A stretch of DNA of 64,000 nt, from positions 2,892,001 to 2,956,000 of the forward strand of contig NZ_CP024199.1 of the NCBI RefSeq assembly GCF_002844375.1, in the 5' to 3' direction. Each line of letters opens with the position of its first letter. Within the stretch, counting starts at the first letter, position 1. Below are positions 35,994 to 44,803 of this stretch, one piece after another. Both the position numbers and the translations under genes were made by a program. The DNA comes from Thalassospira marina (GTDB lineage Bacteria; Pseudomonadota; Alphaproteobacteria; Rhodospirillales; Thalassospiraceae). The notes below the pieces were generated by a model. It saw only the letters and a program-made list of their open reading frames with translations. It was not told the DNA's origin and ran no database searches.

Positions 35994-36974
35994 TTATTGA
36001 AAACCTGCAATCGCATGGGGCACATAGGGGGCTTCGAGCAATGCGATTTCATCATCCGTCAGGTTCAGGGACATGGCGGCGATGGAATCATCAAGGTGAT
36101 GCGCCTTTGAGGCACCAACGATTGGCGCGGTCACGCCATCCTTTTGCAGCAACCAGGCCAGGGCAACCTGCGCCCGCGGCACATCACGGTTTTTGGCAAC
36201 CTCGCCCACGGCATCAACCACCTTGTGGTCGGCATCGCGGGTATGTTCATAAAGGCGCTTGCTGACTTCGTCCTTTTCATCGCGGTTGGTTTTTTCATCC
36301 CAGTCACGGGTCAGTTTGCCGCGGGCCATCGGGCTCCAGGGAATAACCGCGATATTCTGATCGGCACACAGCGGCAGCATTTCGCGTTCTTCTTCACGAT
36401 ACAGCAGGTTCAAATGGTTCTGCATGCTGACAAACGGTGTCCAGCCATTCGCGCGCGACACATAAAGCGCCTTGGCAAACTGCCAAGCATGCATGGAAGA
36501 TGCGCCAATGTAACGCGCCTTGCCCGCCTTCACCACGTCATGCAGGGCCTCCAGGGTTTCTTCAATCGGAGTGCCGTAATCCCAGCGATGGATCTGGTAT
36601 AAATCAACATAATCAGTGCCCAGCCGTTTCAGGCTGTTGTCGATTTCATCAAAAATCGCCTTGCGCGACAAACCCGCCCCGTTGGGGCCGGGGCGCATAC
36701 GGTTATAAACCTTGGTTGCCAGCACCACATCTTCGCGCCGGGTAAAATCGCGGATCGCACGACCGATAATTTCTTCCGACGACCCGGCAGAATAGACATT
36801 GGCGGTATCAAGAAAATTGATCCCCGCTTCCAGTGCCTTGCGAATGATGGGGCGGCTGTCTTCTTCACGCAGGGTCCAGGGGTGCGGGCCGCGATCAGGC
36901 GTGCCATAGGTCATGCAGCCCAGACACAGGCGCGACACTTCCATGCCGGTCGCACCGAATTTTACGTAATCCAT
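35994..36974 (-). CDS. Aldo/keto reductase
   Basis: A 326-aa NADPH-dependent TIM-barrel reductase (VSRLCLGCMTYGTPDRG; active Tyr in FLDTANVYSAGSSEE; Lys in VLATKVYN; His in QIHRWDYGTPIEETL). The sequence is typical of the YajO/IolS-like group acting on small carbonyls; no specific substrate is evident. It stands alone on its strand before the aryl polyene region. Confidence 0.92.
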   Translation of the reverse strand: MDYVKFGATGMEVSRLCLGCMTYGTPDRGPHPWTLREEDSRPIIRKALEAGINFLDTANVYSAGSSEEIIGRAIRDFTRREDVVLATKVYNRMRPGPNGAGLSRKAIFDEIDNSLKRLGTDYVDLYQIHRWDYGTPIEETLEALHDVVKAGKARYIGASSMHAWQFAKALYVSRANGWTPFVSMQNHLNLLYREEEREMLPLCADQNIAVIPWSPMARGKLTRDWDEKTNRDEKDEVSKRLYEHTRDADHKVVDAVGEVAKNRDVPRAQVALAWLLQKDGVTAPIVGASKAHHLDDSIAAMSLNLTDDEIALLEAPYVPHAIAGFQ

Positions 36975-37201
36975 TTACCGTCTCCTGTCAGGAAAGGCGG
37001 CGCATCATCAAGCCAGCAGGGATGCCAGCCGGTAAAAAGCAATGATGCAGCCGGATTGATAAGATACCCCATCATACCCAAAAGCCCGCAAACACCCAAC
37101 AGTTGTAAAAAACTTTGCCAACAGGGCAGTTTCCAACGGGGGGGCAAAGACAAAACATCGTCACGCTTAACGACATTCTCGGCGCCCCCACACAGGACCA
37201 C

Positions 37202-37783
37202 CTATTCAACCAATGCCGCGTCACCCTGCCAGACCATCGCCCCGGCATAATCGGGCCATTCATCAAGATAAACCGTATCGGATGGCAGCCTTAACGCCGG
37301 GTCATTGATGCCGGTGCATTTGAAAATCGCCTCATAGACGCACCATTGCTGGTAAAAATCGCTTTGGCCGGGGTCTTTGGCCAGGGCATCCATGCGCGCG
37401 GCATCGTCCAGATTGGGGTTTTCCCGCCGCCCGCCAAACAGCCATTTTTCCAGCCGGGCAATTTTGCGCGTTGGGTCGCGATATTCGATATCAATGCCAA
37501 TTGAACCATCCGGGCAAAAGGCGACGGCAAAAATATCGCGGCTATGTGAAATGCTGGCACCGTAAAACCCGCCATCGCCTGCCCGGCGCAAGGCGGGCTT
37601 TCCGGCATCATCACGGTGATAGGTAAGGTTGCCTTCGCCTGTGACCTTTCCGGCAAGGTCACACAGGGCAATGCGCGCGATATCAGACGTTGCCTTGCGC
37701 CGTTCCAGGCGGTTTTCAGGCAGGTTTTCCAGGCGTTTCCATCCCCAGAAAACCCTGCCCTCAAAGGCGGATAATATCTGCAT
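37202..37783 (-). CDS. 4'-Phosphopantetheinyl transferase, divergent from the APE cluster
   Basis: It transfers the phosphopantetheine arm of CoA to a serine of ACPs. The magnesium motif is SIGIDIEYRD and the second motif is QWCVYEAIFKCTG, equivalent to WxxKEA but with Tyr in the Lys position. SISHSRDIFAVAF corresponds to the conserved His segment. I chose the ATG at 37783 (about 193 aa, GGGA upstream); 37804 or 37828 are alternatives. Its place next to the aryl polyene genes suggests it activates the two cluster ACPs. Confidence 0.85.
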   Translation of the reverse strand: MQILSAFEGRVFWGWKRLENLPENRLERRKATSDIARIALCDLAGKVTGEGNLTYHRDDAGKPALRRAGDGGFYGASISHSRDIFAVAFCPDGSIGIDIEYRDPTRKIARLEKWLFGGRRENPNLDDAARMDALAKDPGQSDFYQQWCVYEAIFKCTGINDPALRLPSDTVYLDEWPDYAGAMVWQGDAALVE

Positions 37784-38106
37784 TGTGCCATCCCATTTCC
37801 GCATTCCCCCTCTAGAAACACCCAGCAATGCAGACTTTTATGGCAAACAGCACAACAGCGAAAGACTGGAAAAACCACCCGGAACCGCACGGCACCGGGC
37901 GCGTTAACTGCGCGCACGCCGTGCATGATCCTTGCGATCATTTTGATCACATTTATGGGTAGGATGCTGCGTGCCCTGTTTACTTGTTCACTTTCAATGC
38001 CCTACAAATGGTTATCGAACGTTCCAAAATAGGGGACCCACCCCGTCCAAAAGCATATTTCGTGACCCTGTCCTACACCATTGAAAGTATAAAGGAGCCC
38101 TGCTGC
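37784..38106. promoter_or_regulatory. Divergent promoter region of the APE cluster
   Basis: This 323-bp region separates the phosphopantetheinyl transferase from the long APE operon, so both promoters should lie here. The only symmetric element I see is GATCA-TTT-TGATC (37936-37948), a possible operator. No clear sigma-70 pair is evident. Confidence 0.4.
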
Positions 38107-38508
38107 ATGATGCGTTCGCTGAAATTTGCCATGCTGGGAATGCTGACCTTGTTTGTTGTGGCCTGCACCGCACCGATCATGCAGGTCGAAAGCCAGCCCT
38201 TCCCCGACGAAACCCAGAACCTGAGCATGGATCAGCTTCAGGATGCAATCATCAAGGCGGCCAGTTCCCGGGAATGGACAGTAAAAAAGCTTTCGACCGG
38301 CAAACTGATGGCGACCTACGCCCCGCGTGACCATCTTGCCAAGGTCGAAATCGACTTTTCCCAGCAGGAATTTTCTATTCTGTATGCGGACAGCACCAAC
38401 CTGAAATATAATGGTGGGACCATTCATAAAAATTACAATCGCTGGGTCAATAATCTGAAAGTTGATATCCAGCGCGAGGTTGCAGCCATGATTGCGGCAA
38501 CTTCCTGA
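38107..38508 (+). CDS. Small outer-envelope lipoprotein, first gene of the APE cluster
   Basis: A 133-aa lipoprotein with lipobox LFVVAC after an 18-residue signal; modification is predicted at the Cys followed by TAP. The C-terminal block STNLKYNGGTIHKNYNRW recurs, from memory, in small uncharacterised proteobacterial lipoproteins. Function is unknown; its position ahead of apeC suggests a role in placing or anchoring the pigment at the envelope. The ATG at 38107 has AAGGAG upstream. It could correspond to apeA, but I cannot confirm that. Confidence 0.75.
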   Translation: MMRSLKFAMLGMLTLFVVACTAPIMQVESQPFPDETQNLSMDQLQDAIIKAASSREWTVKKLSTGKLMATYAPRDHLAKVEIDFSQQEFSILYADSTNLKYNGGTIHKNYNRWVNNLKVDIQREVAAMIAATS

Positions 38509-38523
38509 GGAAAGCAGTCCAAG

Positions 38524-39390
38524 ATGCAGTCTATCCCGGCTTCTATTTCCCAATGGGCGCTTTGGCAGGATCATGCCGCGCAATCCACCCTGATGACACA
38601 CAAATCAGGGGGCAAAGCATCCGGGATAGACAAAAAGGACCTGGCACGCGGCATTGCCCCGGCCTGGCGGCGACGCCTGGACCTGTTTGGCCGCGCCAGT
38701 GCCGAAGTCCTGGGACAGATATTCGAGAACCTGTCGCCCGAAGATATTCGCAATTGCCGCGTCATTTTTTCATCGCGCCACGGCAATATCGAACGCACCC
38801 TGAAACTGCTGGGCCAGATCGCCCGCGAGGAAATCCCCTCGCCTGCGGATTTCAGCATGTCGGTGCATAATGCGCTGGTGGGTGTCGCATCGATCAATTG
38901 GGGCATTACCCAGTCCCACAGTGCCATTTCCGCTGGCAATGACAGCTTCATCGCCACCCTGACCGAGGCCCTGGCACAACTGGCTGACGACCCGCAAAGC
39001 CCGGTTGCAATTGTTTATATCGACCTGCCCCTGCCCGATGTATATGCCCAGAACGACCCAGCAGGCATGACCGGCACGGCCTTTGCCATCCTGTTATGCG
39101 CACCGGACCATCCCCTTGCCCATCCTGCCAGCAACACCAATGCAGGCACGGCAGATGCCACGAATGATGGCAGCAATGATAGCCTGCAACCGCCCATTAC
39201 CCTGGACTTTCAACCCGTCGCCGTTGATCCCGATACGGCACCAGGGGCAAATGATACATTCCCTTTGTGCCATGCCCGCCAGATGGCCGATTTTTTGATT
39301 GCGAACCTTGGCAGGGAAGCAAAAACCAATAACGCATCGTGCCTTTTGGCCGGGCACAGTTTTGCCTGGAACATGGTGCATCATGGATAA
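38524..39390 (+). CDS. apeC: APE chain-length factor (KS-like, no active cysteine)
   Basis: A 288-aa half-length ketosynthase homologue of the Ketoacyl-synt_2 type. The position of the nucleophile reads SHSAISAGNDSF, with no Cys, as expected for a chain-length factor. In the Xenorhabdus APE system, ApeC forms a heterodimer with the active KS ApeO and sets polyene length. It overlaps the next gene by 8 bp. A low-complexity insertion (about residues 200-225, Ala/Asn/Asp-rich) is present. Confidence 0.85.
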   Translation: MQSIPASISQWALWQDHAAQSTLMTHKSGGKASGIDKKDLARGIAPAWRRRLDLFGRASAEVLGQIFENLSPEDIRNCRVIFSSRHGNIERTLKLLGQIAREEIPSPADFSMSVHNALVGVASINWGITQSHSAISAGNDSFIATLTEALAQLADDPQSPVAIVYIDLPLPDVYAQNDPAGMTGTAFAILLCAPDHPLAHPASNTNAGTADATNDGSNDSLQPPITLDFQPVAVDPDTAPGANDTFPLCHARQMADFLIANLGREAKTNNASCLLAGHSFAWNMVHHG

Positions 39391-40198
39391 GCGCGACCAG
39401 CCAGCGCAGGGATTTTTCTATAAACTAAGCCAGGTCTGGCGGCTGTTTGCCACGGGGCTGGCTTTTTGCATTTTTGGCGGCGGCGCGCTGTTACTTGCCC
39501 TTACGCTGTTTCCCCTGATGATGCTGGTTTTGCAAAACCGCGAAAAACGCCGCAATGCCGCCCAACTGGTAATATGCCGCTGTTTTCGGCTGTTTTGTTT
39601 TATTCTCGATATTACCGGTGTGGCATCGGTTGATTTTGACGGGCGCGACAAACTGGTAAATGCGCGCGGCAAGCTGATCATCGCCAATCACCCAACGCTG
39701 CTTGATGTCGTAATCATTCTGGCGCAAATGGATCGCTGCCAGTGCGTGGTGAAACACCAGCTGTTTCGCAACCCGTTCATGGCCGGTGTGGTGCGCGCGG
39801 CGGGCTTTATCCGCAACGATGACAACCCGGAAAAACTGGTGGCCGATGCGGCACGCCATTTGCGCAATGGCGATTGTGTAATGATCTTCCCGGAAGGCAC
39901 ACGCACCGCCAGCGGCGAGAAACTGGGGCCCCTGCAACGCGGTGTTGCAAATATTGCGATCAGTGCTCCTGCTGACTTGATTCCTGTGATTGTGCGCTGT
40001 AATCACGATACCCTGAAAAAGGGGACACCGTGGTATCAGATACCACCTTCAAAAATACGATATAATGTTCGTGTCGGATCGACGATATCCGCTACGGGGG
40101 AGATTGACCCGTCACAGGTGCGTGCCCGCCAGGCCCGTGCCCTAACGGCGGTCATAAAACAATATTTCTGCGACAGGCTACGCCATGACCACGCTTGA
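39383..40198 (+). CDS. apeD: APE-cluster lysophospholipid-type acyltransferase
   Basis: A 271-aa PlsC-family acyltransferase with an N-terminal membrane helix (LFATGLAFCIFGGGALLLAL). The catalytic HX4D motif is NHPTLLD and the second block is FPEGTRTASGEKL. In APE clusters such enzymes may attach acyl chains, perhaps the polyene, to a lipid or sugar carrier. The ATG at 39383 lies inside the end of apeC, and the 3' end overlaps the ACP gene by 14 bp, indicating translational coupling. Confidence 0.88.
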   Translation: MDKRDQPAQGFFYKLSQVWRLFATGLAFCIFGGGALLLALTLFPLMMLVLQNREKRRNAAQLVICRCFRLFCFILDITGVASVDFDGRDKLVNARGKLIIANHPTLLDVVIILAQMDRCQCVVKHQLFRNPFMAGVVRAAGFIRNDDNPEKLVADAARHLRNGDCVMIFPEGTRTASGEKLGPLQRGVANIAISAPADLIPVIVRCNHDTLKKGTPWYQIPPSKIRYNVRVGSTISATGEIDPSQVRARQARALTAVIKQYFCDRLRHDHA

Positions 40199-40448
40199 AA
40201 CCGAGCTTAAATCTTTCATCATCGAAACGCTCAATCTTGAAGATCTGAGTGTCGAGGATATCGACAGCAACGAGGCCCTGTTTGTTGAGGGGTTGGGCCT
40301 TGATTCCATCGATGCCCTGGAACTGGGCGTTGCCCTGCAAAAAAAATACGATGTTCGCATTGATGCCAAAAGCGACGATGTAAAAACCCATTTTGCATCG
40401 GTGCATAACCTGGCAAAATTTATTGAAATGTCGCGAGGCCAGGCATGA
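40185..40448 (+). CDS. apeE: Acyl carrier protein 1 of the APE cluster
   Basis: An 87-aa ACP with the phosphopantetheine serine in GLGLDSIDALELG. It carries growing or starter acyl groups for the type II polyene synthase. It overlaps both the preceding acyltransferase gene and the following ACP gene. Assignment as the apeE equivalent rests on gene order. Confidence 0.9.
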   Translation: MTTLETELKSFIIETLNLEDLSVEDIDSNEALFVEGLGLDSIDALELGVALQKKYDVRIDAKSDDVKTHFASVHNLAKFIEMSRGQA

Positions 40449-40708
40449 GCACCACCACCATGCAAAGCCGCCAGGACGTTTACCAGCAACTTCACGATTA
40501 TCTGGTTGATCTGTTTGAAGTGCCCAGCGAAGACATTTCTCCCGATGCCCGCCTGGTCGAGGACCTGGACCTGGACAGCATTGATGCCGTTGATCTGATC
40601 GTGAAGTTTCAGGAACTGATTGGCAAAAAGGTGCCTGCCACCGAATTCCGGTCCGTCCGCACGGTCGATGACGTGGTCGAAAAGATCCATGCCCTGGTCA
40701 ACACCTAA
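40445..40708 (+). CDS. apeF: Acyl carrier protein 2 of the APE cluster
   Basis: A second 87-aa ACP with DLDLDSIDAVDLIVKF. The presence of two distinct ACPs is typical of aryl polyene clusters, where one probably holds the aromatic starter and the other extender units; which is which cannot be told here. It overlaps the upstream gene by ATGA and the downstream membrane-protein gene by 20 bp. Confidence 0.9.
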   Translation: MSTTTMQSRQDVYQQLHDYLVDLFEVPSEDISPDARLVEDLDLDSIDAVDLIVKFQELIGKKVPATEFRSVRTVDDVVEKIHALVNT

Positions 40709-41276
40709 ACGCATTATTGCCGTTATCCTTGCCCTGGTCGGGGCGGCATATCCGGTATTGGCCTATTACGGGCTGACGCATTTTTCAGCGCGTTTTCTGC
40801 TGGGTATGCTGCTGGTTCTGATCATGGCACGGGCGGCACTGTTTCTGGCATCGCGGCGTGTGGGGGCGGCCCTTATGGCATTGGCCATTGCCGTCATTAT
40901 CGCTGCTGTCGGCTATTATGCGCAATTATCGGCCTTGCGGTTATATCCGGTGCTGGTCAGTCTGGTTCTGGCGGGTGTTTTTGCCGCTACACTGATGTAC
41001 CCGCCCACCATGATCGAACGGTTTGCGCGGCTGCGCCACCCCGACCTTGATGCCTATGGCATTGCCTATACCCGGAAACTGACCTGCCTTTGGGTGGCGT
41101 TTTTTATCGGTAATGCCATGATTGCCGCAGTAACGGTGCTGTGGGGCACACTGGAACAATGGACCCTTTATAATGGCGTCATTTCCTATGTGCTGATCGG
41201 AATTTTGTTTATCGGCGAATGGCCGGTACGATACTGGCTGCGCCAGCGTCATGAAAACAGGAAACAGGGCGAATGA
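40689..41276 (+). CDS. apeG: COG4648 family membrane protein of the APE cluster
   Basis: A 195-aa integral membrane protein with about six helices (IIAVILALVGAAYPVLAYY at the start, ISYVLIGILFIGEWPVRYW at the end) and a central cytoplasmic segment MYPPTMIERFARLRHPDL. The family regularly lies between the ACP and ligase genes in APE clusters; function is unknown. The ATG at 40689 is inside the end of the ACP gene, and the stop overlaps the ligase start (ATGA). Confidence 0.8.
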   Translation: MPWSTPKRIIAVILALVGAAYPVLAYYGLTHFSARFLLGMLLVLIMARAALFLASRRVGAALMALAIAVIIAAVGYYAQLSALRLYPVLVSLVLAGVFAATLMYPPTMIERFARLRHPDLDAYGIAYTRKLTCLWVAFFIGNAMIAAVTVLWGTLEQWTLYNGVISYVLIGILFIGEWPVRYWLRQRHENRKQGE

Positions 41277-43027
41277 ACGGCTTTCTGGCAGGCCTGTTAA
41301 TGCCACAATCCCCCGACCCCATCATCTGCTTTGAAGATGATGCAGCCCTTGATCGTGCGCGCATGGCCACCGATATTGCGCACATCGCCAGCCACATCAA
41401 ACACAGCCAGACACAGGCCATTGCCATTCATTGCCAATCGGCCCGTTTGTTTGCAGTTGCATTGGCCGCAACCTGGCTTGCGCGCGCAACGGCCGTTTTA
41501 CCCGCCAGTGATCGCACCGGCTACCTTGATGAAATCGCCAGTGCCTTTGACCTGTTTTTGGATGATGCCGCCATTACTGCAACTCTAGGCGCACACGAAA
41601 CATCCAACCAGCCCGTCTGGCAGGAAACGGACCTTCCCGCACCTGAAAACTGCCTTGCCACATTTTACACATCGGGTTCCACAGGTGCGCCAAAGGCCAT
41701 TGCCAAAACCCTGGCCCAGCTTGAAGCCGAAATGGCAATGCAAACGCCCCTTTGGCAAAGCGACCTGCGCGCGAATTGCCGCATTTGGGGGCTGGTTTCG
41801 CACCAGCATATTTACGGGTTGCTGTTTCGCGTGATCTGGCCGGTAATGACGGACGTGCCATTCATTTCGGCCCAGGCCCGTTTCTGGGAGGATATCGTCC
41901 CGAACCTTCGGGATGGCGATATCATCATTGCCAGCCCCGCCCATTTGCAGCGCCTGCACCCTGACCTGGTCAATGCCGCGCGCCCGGCACGGATATTCTG
42001 TTCCGGCGGGCCGCTGGATCATAAATCAGCCATGCAGGCCCATGCGGCACTGGGCATCTGGCCAACCGAAATTCTGGGCAGTACGGAAACAGGTGGCATT
42101 GCCTGGCGTCAACAAACCAGCGGCGACACCCCCTGGCAGCCCCTGCCCGATGTTAGAACCAGCCAGAATGACGAAGGCTGCCTGATGGTTGCCGCCCCGC
42201 ATATTGATGGCGAAAACTGGCACCATACGGCGGACCGCGTTGCCTTTGACAACCGGTCAGGCACCAGCCGGTTTCGCCTGCTGGGCCGGGCGGATCGTGT
42301 TATTAAAATTGAAGGCAAACGCATATCGCTCGACCGCGTTGAAACACATTTGCGCAACCATAACTGGGTCGACGAGGCCGTTGCCCTGCTGCCCGACGAT
42401 ACCGATAACCGGCTGGCGGCAATTGTGGTTTTAAGCCTGCGCGGATGCGAATATTTGCGGGAACATGGCGCGTTTCACACCGGGCGCATTTTGCGCAACC
42501 ATATCGGCCAGCACGAAGATGACGCAGCCCTGCCGCGCCGCTGGCGATTTGTTGACGCCATTCCGACAGATAGCCAGGGTAAAAAACCCCTTCATCTGTT
42601 ACGCGCCCTGTTTACCCCGCCAGCCAAACAGCCAAAGGCAACAGCCCCGATGCAAGGTCAGCCACCGATAACGGCACCGGTCACGTTTCCCACAATCCTT
42701 GAACGATCACAGGAAAATGATCTGGCGCGCCTGACCCTGCGTATGGACCCGGAACTGCTTTATTTTCAGGGGCATTTTGACGGCGCCCCCGTATTACCCG
42801 GTGTTGTGCAACTGCATTGGGCCGTGCACTATGCCAGGGATGCTTTCGACATTGTGATCACGCCTGATGAAATAACCCAGCTAAAATACCGCAAGGTCAT
42901 TACCCCCAATGACCAGATCATCCTTCAACTGGAATGTGACCGCACCCGTGGACAGGTCAGGTTCACCTATCTTGGACCGGATACCGATTATTCCAGTGGC
43001 CTCATCAAGTTTACAAAGGCGAGCTAA
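41273..43027 (+). CDS. apeH-apeI: Fused acyl-ACP ligase + hotdog dehydratase (ApeH-ApeI)
   Basis: A 584-aa bifunctional protein. Residues 1 to about 450 are an AMP-forming adenylate ligase with the P-loop TSGSTGAPKAIAK at about 133-145, ILGSTETGG (A5) and LLGRADRVIKIEGKRIS (A8), which should activate an aromatic acid and load it on an ACP. After a Pro/Ala/Gln linker, residues about 485-584 form a FabA/Z-like hotdog (YFQGHFDGAPVLPGVVQLHW), matching the dehydratase ApeI. In the enterobacterial clusters I recall, these are separate genes. The activated acid may be 4-hydroxybenzoate, cinnamate or coumarate. Confidence 0.88.
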   Translation: MNGFLAGLLMPQSPDPIICFEDDAALDRARMATDIAHIASHIKHSQTQAIAIHCQSARLFAVALAATWLARATAVLPASDRTGYLDEIASAFDLFLDDAAITATLGAHETSNQPVWQETDLPAPENCLATFYTSGSTGAPKAIAKTLAQLEAEMAMQTPLWQSDLRANCRIWGLVSHQHIYGLLFRVIWPVMTDVPFISAQARFWEDIVPNLRDGDIIIASPAHLQRLHPDLVNAARPARIFCSGGPLDHKSAMQAHAALGIWPTEILGSTETGGIAWRQQTSGDTPWQPLPDVRTSQNDEGCLMVAAPHIDGENWHHTADRVAFDNRSGTSRFRLLGRADRVIKIEGKRISLDRVETHLRNHNWVDEAVALLPDDTDNRLAAIVVLSLRGCEYLREHGAFHTGRILRNHIGQHEDDAALPRRWRFVDAIPTDSQGKKPLHLLRALFTPPAKQPKATAPMQGQPPITAPVTFPTILERSQENDLARLTLRMDPELLYFQGHFDGAPVLPGVVQLHWAVHYARDAFDIVITPDEITQLKYRKVITPNDQIILQLECDRTRGQVRFTYLGPDTDYSSGLIKFTKAS

Positions 43028-43042
43028 AGGACACATGCTTTA

Positions 43043-44803
43043 ATGCAGATTTGCGCGGTTATCCCGACCCACAACCACCATACGGTGCTGGCCGATGTGG
43101 TGGCAGCGGTTCGCGCCAGTGACCTTGCTGTCATTATCGTCGATGACGGGTCCGATTATATCGCGCGCGATTCAATCGCCCGCCTGCATGACCCTGACAA
43201 TGGTGTCACCGTCCAGCGGCTCGATGAAAATTGCGGCAAGGGCATTGCGGTCATGACCGGCTTTGCCACCGCGCAGCGCCACGGATATACCCACGCCCTG
43301 CAGGTTGATGCCGATGGCCAGCATGACCTAGCGCGCATCCCCGATATGCTGCGTGCTGCCCGCGCCAATCCCAACGCCGTCATCACCGGCAAACCCGTTT
43401 ACGATGACAGCATCCCGGCCGGGCGCAAATTTGGCCGCTGGATCACACATTTCTGGGTGTGGGTGGAAACCCTGTCACTTCATATTCGCGACAGCATGTG
43501 CGGTTTTCGCATCTATCCGATTGATGCATCCCTGCTGGTCTGGCAGCGCGAAGGCGTTGGTGCCAAAATGGATTTCGACACCGAAATCATGGTGCGGCTT
43601 TATTGGCGCGGGGTGGATGTTGTTCATATCCCGGTCGAGGTGATTTACCCCGAAGGCAATATTTCCAATTTCCGCATGTGGGACGACAATGTCCTGATCA
43701 CGCTGATGCATATTCGCCTTGTGCTGGGCATGATTGCACGCCTGCCCGGTTTTGTTTTGCAAGGCGGCAACTGGCAACCTGCCCGGCCGGGACAAACGCA
43801 CCAGATGCAGGCGCAGTCACGGACACAGACCCAGCCGCATTTTTCCCTGCAAAGCGATACATCGCCAGCACAGCACTGGGCCGATATTGATGAACGTGGC
43901 ATGTATTGGGGTATGCGGTTTTTGGGCATGGTTTACAAGGCCGGCGGGCGTTATCTGTGCCTGGCGGCCATGTTGCCGGTGATTGTTTATTTCTTTTTGA
44001 CCGGCGAAACCGCGCGCAAGGCATCGCGGAAATATTTGCGCAAAATGGCCCGTGCCAATGGCACGCCGCCACCGCGCTGGCGCGACAGTTTCGCCCATTT
44101 CTGGCGTTTTGGCGAAGCTGCCCTTGATAAAATTGCGGGCTGGTCGGGCGAAATGAAAATGGATGATGTCATCCTGCCAGACGGGCATGACGGTATATTT
44201 TCATATATCCCCAAGGACCGGGCGATTGTGTTGCTGGTATCGCATTTCGGCAATATTGAAATCATTCGTGCCCTTGCCAGCCGCGATCGTGATTTTCGCG
44301 TTAATGTTTTGCTGCATCAAAAAAACGCGGCCCGTTTTGGCAAGGTCCTGAAAAAACTGGCACCGGAATCCCAGGTCAACCTGATCGAGGTCAGCGAGAT
44401 CGGGCCGGACACCGCCATCATGTTAAGCCAAAAGGTCGAACAGGGTGAATGGGTGGTGATTGCCGCAGACCGCGTTGCCATTGGCGCGCGCGATAAAACC
44501 GTGATGGTGCCTTTTCTGGGAGATCCAGCGCCTTTGCCGCAGGGGCCATTTATTTTGGCACATTTGCTGGGCTGCCCCGTTTACATGACAGCAGCGTGGC
44601 GTACCAACGGGCGGTTTGAAATTGCTTGGGAAAAACTGACGGACCGTATGGTTCTGCCGCGCGGCAAGCGTATCGAAGCCATTACGGATTATGCCACACA
44701 ATATATGGCATGGCTTGAACAGCATGTTCGGGCGCATCCCTTGCAATGGTATAACTTCTTTGATTTCTGGGCCCGTCCAAGGGATAAAAATGACCAACAA
44801 TAA
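43043..44803 (+). CDS. apeJ: Glycosyltransferase 2 + LpxL-type acyltransferase fusion (ApeJ-like)
   Basis: A 586-aa two-domain protein. Residues 1-235 are a GT2 family transferase (CAVIPTHNHHTVLADVV, VDDGSD, QVDADGQHD, the DXD-type motif). A hydrophobic segment follows near residues 295-325, then an LpxL/HtrB-like acyltransferase (residues about 350-586, with LVSHFGNIEIIRAL and VPFLGDPAPLPQGPFI). It probably builds a glycosylated or acylated lipid anchor for the pigment. AAAGGA lies 11 bp before the ATG. Confidence 0.87.
   Translation: MQICAVIPTHNHHTVLADVVAAVRASDLAVIIVDDGSDYIARDSIARLHDPDNGVTVQRLDENCGKGIAVMTGFATAQRHGYTHALQVDADGQHDLARIPDMLRAARANPNAVITGKPVYDDSIPAGRKFGRWITHFWVWVETLSLHIRDSMCGFRIYPIDASLLVWQREGVGAKMDFDTEIMVRLYWRGVDVVHIPVEVIYPEGNISNFRMWDDNVLITLMHIRLVLGMIARLPGFVLQGGNWQPARPGQTHQMQAQSRTQTQPHFSLQSDTSPAQHWADIDERGMYWGMRFLGMVYKAGGRYLCLAAMLPVIVYFFLTGETARKASRKYLRKMARANGTPPPRWRDSFAHFWRFGEAALDKIAGWSGEMKMDDVILPDGHDGIFSYIPKDRAIVLLVSHFGNIEIIRALASRDRDFRVNVLLHQKNAARFGKVLKKLAPESQVNLIEVSEIGPDTAIMLSQKVEQGEWVVIAADRVAIGARDKTVMVPFLGDPAPLPQGPFILAHLLGCPVYMTAAWRTNGRFEIAWEKLTDRMVLPRGKRIEAITDYATQYMAWLEQHVRAHPLQWYNFFDFWARPRDKNDQQ

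Noticed and set aside
38524..39390. apeC as a broken ketosynthase pseudogene
   Set aside because: Short length and missing active cysteine are normal for APE chain-length factors, and the frame is intact with coupled neighbours.
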